From assembly GCF_003815875.1 (NCBI RefSeq), contig NZ_CP033924.1, positions 186,001 through 250,000 on the forward strand: a stretch of DNA of 64,000 nt, in the 5' to 3' direction. Origin of the DNA: Chryseobacterium lactis (GTDB taxonomy: Bacteria > Bacteroidota > Bacteroidia > Flavobacteriales > Weeksellaceae). The notes below the pieces were generated by a model. The model was given only the letters and a program-made list of their open reading frames with translations. It ran no database searches and was not told the origin of the DNA. Each line of letters begins with the position of its first letter. Position 1 is the first letter of the stretch. Shown in pieces: positions 62,244-64,000 of the stretch. Made by a program: the position numbers and the translations under genes.

Positions 62244-62771
62244 ATGGCCTCCGGAAATAAAATACTGGTTATTATTGGAAGTGCTACAAAGAATTCCAGT
62301 AATCAGAAACTTATGGAACAGGTATTTGTAAAAAGTACCCATATTGATTTTCAGATTTACGATGATCTTTCTATTCTTCCTCATTTTGACACGTCATTCA
62401 CAGATGTTGATACACCGGAAGAAATCTTAAAAATCAGAGAAAAGATAGATCAATCGGCCGGCGTTATATTTTCTACTCCGGAATATATTTTCAGCATTCC
62501 AAGCAGGTTAAAAAATGTACTGGAATGGTGTGTTTCTACCGAAGTCTTTTCAGATAAACCTGTTGCTTGTATCACAGGTTCTGCAAGCGGAGAAAAAGGC
62601 CATGAAGAATTATTATTGCTTTTAACCACTCTCGGAGCTAAAATTGTTGATAAACATCAGCTTTTAATAAGAGGAATAAAGGGTAAGTTTGAGCCTGATG
62701 GCTCAGTGGAAAACAATACCTTTGCTAAAGTACTACAATTGGTAACAGATTTTGAAAAGTCTGTTTCATAA
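62244..62771 (+). CDS. NADPH-dependent FMN reductase-like oxidoreductase
   Basis: 175 residues, flavodoxin-like fold. 'NKILVIIGSATKNSSNQKLM' (FMN phosphate loop, usually GS-x-R-x-x-S), 'GVIFSTPEYIFSIPSRLKNVLEWC' (close to the family's P-E-Y-N-x-S-x-P-x-x-L-K-N), and 'KPVACITGSASGEKGHEELL'. Reduces FMN or quinones with NAD(P)H. It could supply electrons for Fe-S or iron release, given its neighbours: 8 bp after nfu and 16 bp before hemH. Specific substrate unknown. Confidence 0.88.
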   Translation: MASGNKILVIIGSATKNSSNQKLMEQVFVKSTHIDFQIYDDLSILPHFDTSFTDVDTPEEILKIREKIDQSAGVIFSTPEYIFSIPSRLKNVLEWCVSTEVFSDKPVACITGSASGEKGHEELLLLLTTLGAKIVDKHQLLIRGIKGKFEPDGSVENNTFAKVLQLVTDFEKSVS

Positions 62772-62786
62772 TTAAAACTAGAAATA

Positions 62787-63821
62787 TTGAGTAAAAAAGG
62801 AATTTTACTGGTTAATCTTGGATCTCCAAGATCTACGGCTGTAAATGATGTAAAGGAATATCTTGACGAATTTTTGATGGACGAAAGAGTAATCGATTAT
62901 CGTTGGATTTTCAGAGCTCTTCTTGTTCGTGGAGTTATCTTAAAAACCAGGCCAGCCAAATCTGCTGAAGCCTACAAAACGGTTTGGACGAATGAGGGTT
63001 CTCCACTGATTGTCATCACAGAAAAAATTCAGAAAAAACTTCAGAAACTGGTAGATGTTCCTGTAGAAATCGGAATGAGGTATGCCGAGCCAAGCATTGA
63101 AACCGGTATTCAAAAACTAGTGGATCAGGGAATTTCTGAGATCGTGCTTTTCCCTTTATATCCGCAATATGCCATGAGTACAACGGAAACGGTGATCGAA
63201 CAAGCGGAAGAGGTAAGAAAGAAGAAGTTTCCAAAGGTAAAAATCAATTATATTCAACCTTTCTACAACAGAGATATCTATGTCAATTGTCTGGCAGAAA
63301 GTATTAAGGAAAAGCTTCCTGAGAATTTTGATGCTCTTCAGTTCTCTTACCACGGAGTTCCTGAAAGACACCTTTATAAAACAGATCCTTCGAAAACCTG
63401 TAAAATTGATGATGCCAATTGTATCAACAGTCAGGTGGATACTCACAATGCCTACTGCTACAGACATCAATGCTATAAAACAACTGAGGCTGTTATTGCT
63501 AAAATGGGACTTCCAAAGGAAAAAACAATTATTTCTTTCCAGTCAAGATTAGGAAAAGACAAATGGATTGAACCTTATACGGACGAAACATTTGAAACCA
63601 TTCCTGAAAAGGGAGTGAAAAATCTGGCTGTTGTTTGCCCGGCCTTTGTTTCAGACTGTCTCGAAACATTAGAAGAAATCTCTGTGGAAGGAAAAGAGCA
63701 GTTTATGCATGGCGGCGGCGAAAATTTCCATTACATTCCCTGCCTTAATGATGAAGACCGATGGATTGAAGTCGTAAAAGTACTTTGCGAAGAAAAACTG
63801 AATGATTTTTATTTAGTATAA
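62787..63821 (+). CDS. hemH: Ferrochelatase HemH
   Basis: 344 residues, starting with TTG 62787: the sequence after it (SKKGILLVNLGSPRST) is the conserved family opening and no in-frame ATG lies upstream, so a rare start codon is used. Inserts Fe2+ into protoporphyrin IX, last step of haem synthesis. 'PQYAMSTTETVIEQ', metal-site His in 'FSYHGVPERHL', 'CYRHQCYKTTEAV', 'SFQSRLGKDKWIEPYTDET' and 'VVCPAFVSDCLETLEEI' with the conserved acidic residues. Cytoplasmic or membrane-associated. Last gene of the nfu operon; haem users such as katG are in this window. Confidence 0.95.
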   Translation: MSKKGILLVNLGSPRSTAVNDVKEYLDEFLMDERVIDYRWIFRALLVRGVILKTRPAKSAEAYKTVWTNEGSPLIVITEKIQKKLQKLVDVPVEIGMRYAEPSIETGIQKLVDQGISEIVLFPLYPQYAMSTTETVIEQAEEVRKKKFPKVKINYIQPFYNRDIYVNCLAESIKEKLPENFDALQFSYHGVPERHLYKTDPSKTCKIDDANCINSQVDTHNAYCYRHQCYKTTEAVIAKMGLPKEKTIISFQSRLGKDKWIEPYTDETFETIPEKGVKNLAVVCPAFVSDCLETLEEISVEGKEQFMHGGGENFHYIPCLNDEDRWIEVVKVLCEEKLNDFYLV

Positions 63822-63838
63822 TCATTTTGTCAAAATAT

Positions 63839-63878
63839 AAAATGGCTGTCTTAAAATTAAGACAGCCATTTTGCTTTT
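63839..63878 (+). terminator. Terminator of the nfu-hemH operon
   Basis: Perfect 15-bp arms AAAATGGCTGTCTTA/TAAGACAGCCATTTT with a 4-nt loop, then GCTTTTT. Confidence 0.9.
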
Positions 63879-63930
63879 TATGACTTTATCTTAATAGTCG
63901 TTGATTAAAGAGTTATCAAACGATGCCTTA

Positions 63931-63966
63931 AATAAAAGAGTCTGCCTCGACCAGGAGACAGACTCT
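63931..63966 (-). terminator. Probable terminator of a leftward gene beyond the window
   Basis: Arms AGAGTCTG (63937-63944) and CAGACTCT (63959-63966) with a small inner CTC/GAG pairing; on the minus strand it is followed by a T-rich run. Confidence 0.6.
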
Positions 63967-63987
63967 ATATTCAAGATATGTAAGAGA

Positions 63988-64000
63988 TTATTTTTTCATT
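63988..64000 (-). CDS. Last codons of a leftward gene (partial)
   Basis: On the minus strand the edge reads ATG-AAA-AAA-TAA, that is a possible ...MKK-stop. It lies just upstream of the leftward terminator, so it may be the 3' end of a gene lying beyond the window. Only three codons are visible, so no product can be named. Confidence 0.3.

Overview
The window looks like a chromosomal segment of a Chryseobacterium-like bacterium (Bacteroidota, Flavobacteriales, Weeksellaceae). Grounds: low GC; Bacteroidota promoter boxes of the form TAnnTTTG; two proteins with type IX secretion (T9SS) C-terminal sorting domains; many lipoproteins; the DUF4290-murA pair; the rpmB-rpmG-DUF4295(bL38)-ftsY neighbourhood; and a flavastacin-like M12A protease. 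The assignment is from gene content only. No rRNA, tRNA, CRISPR array or intact insertion sequence was seen.

Layout. 1-2.5 kb: a broken Rhs/YD-repeat C-terminal tip with a possible toxin cargo and a small lipoprotein gene, then two orphan genes. 2.6-8 kb: a palindromic repeat, katG, a haem-binding protein with a DCC-family protein, and a secreted alpha-amylase that resembles the archaeal (Pyrococcus/Thermococcus) type. 8.2-10.2 kb: DUF4290-murA, where MurA has Asp in place of the catalytic Cys. 10.5-14.6 kb: a stand-alone NIL-domain gene behind a promoter/operator dyad, a YiiX-like hydrolase, an OmpR-type two-component system and a secreted protein. 14.7-16.7 kb: an RhtA-like exporter and a Fic protein.

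16.7-26.1 kb is the most unusual region: mgtC-mgtA, then an RND efflux operon (adaptor, permease split by a frameshift, TolC-like protein). Both units are preceded by the same control module: four direct repeats at exact 11-bp spacing, a TAnnTTTG box 27 bp from the last repeat, and a very short leader ORF. The leader ORF before mgtC reads MDTDPVTLLQ, which recalls the acidic/proline MgtL leader of enterobacterial mgtA. This suggests a Mg2+/envelope-stress regulon with PhoP-like logic in a Bacteroidota genome. The two-component pair at 11.7-13.8 kb is a nearby candidate regulator, not a proven one.

26.3-40.2 kb: DUF1801, a pair of uncharacterised secreted proteins, two T9SS cargo proteins, an aminotransferase, murB, a tandem array of three repeats with terminal inverted repeats (34.3-35.3 kb), proC, a VanZ-like protein and lnt. 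40.4-46.2 kb: ribosomal proteins bL28, bL33 and the 50-residue DUF4295/bL38, an exported metallo-beta-lactamase-fold protein, an exported RidA, ftsY, a small membrane protein, sppA and folK. 46.2-50.6 kb: three tandem OmpA-type genes, one lacking its peptidoglycan-binding domain. 50.7-63.8 kb: recQ, fmt, a Crp/Fnr regulator, a RibB with a degenerate GTP cyclohydrolase II domain, a luciferase-like oxidoreductase, an astacin lipoprotein, a Pif1-like helicase, a lipoprotein, a gamma-carbonic anhydrase, and an nfu-flavin reductase-hemH operon.

Several genes (DUF4290, fmt, the Pif1-like helicase) have a TAnnTTTG box ending only 4-7 nt before the start codon and may be leaderless. In others the same box showed that the longest open frame starts too far upstream, and I shortened the gene accordingly.
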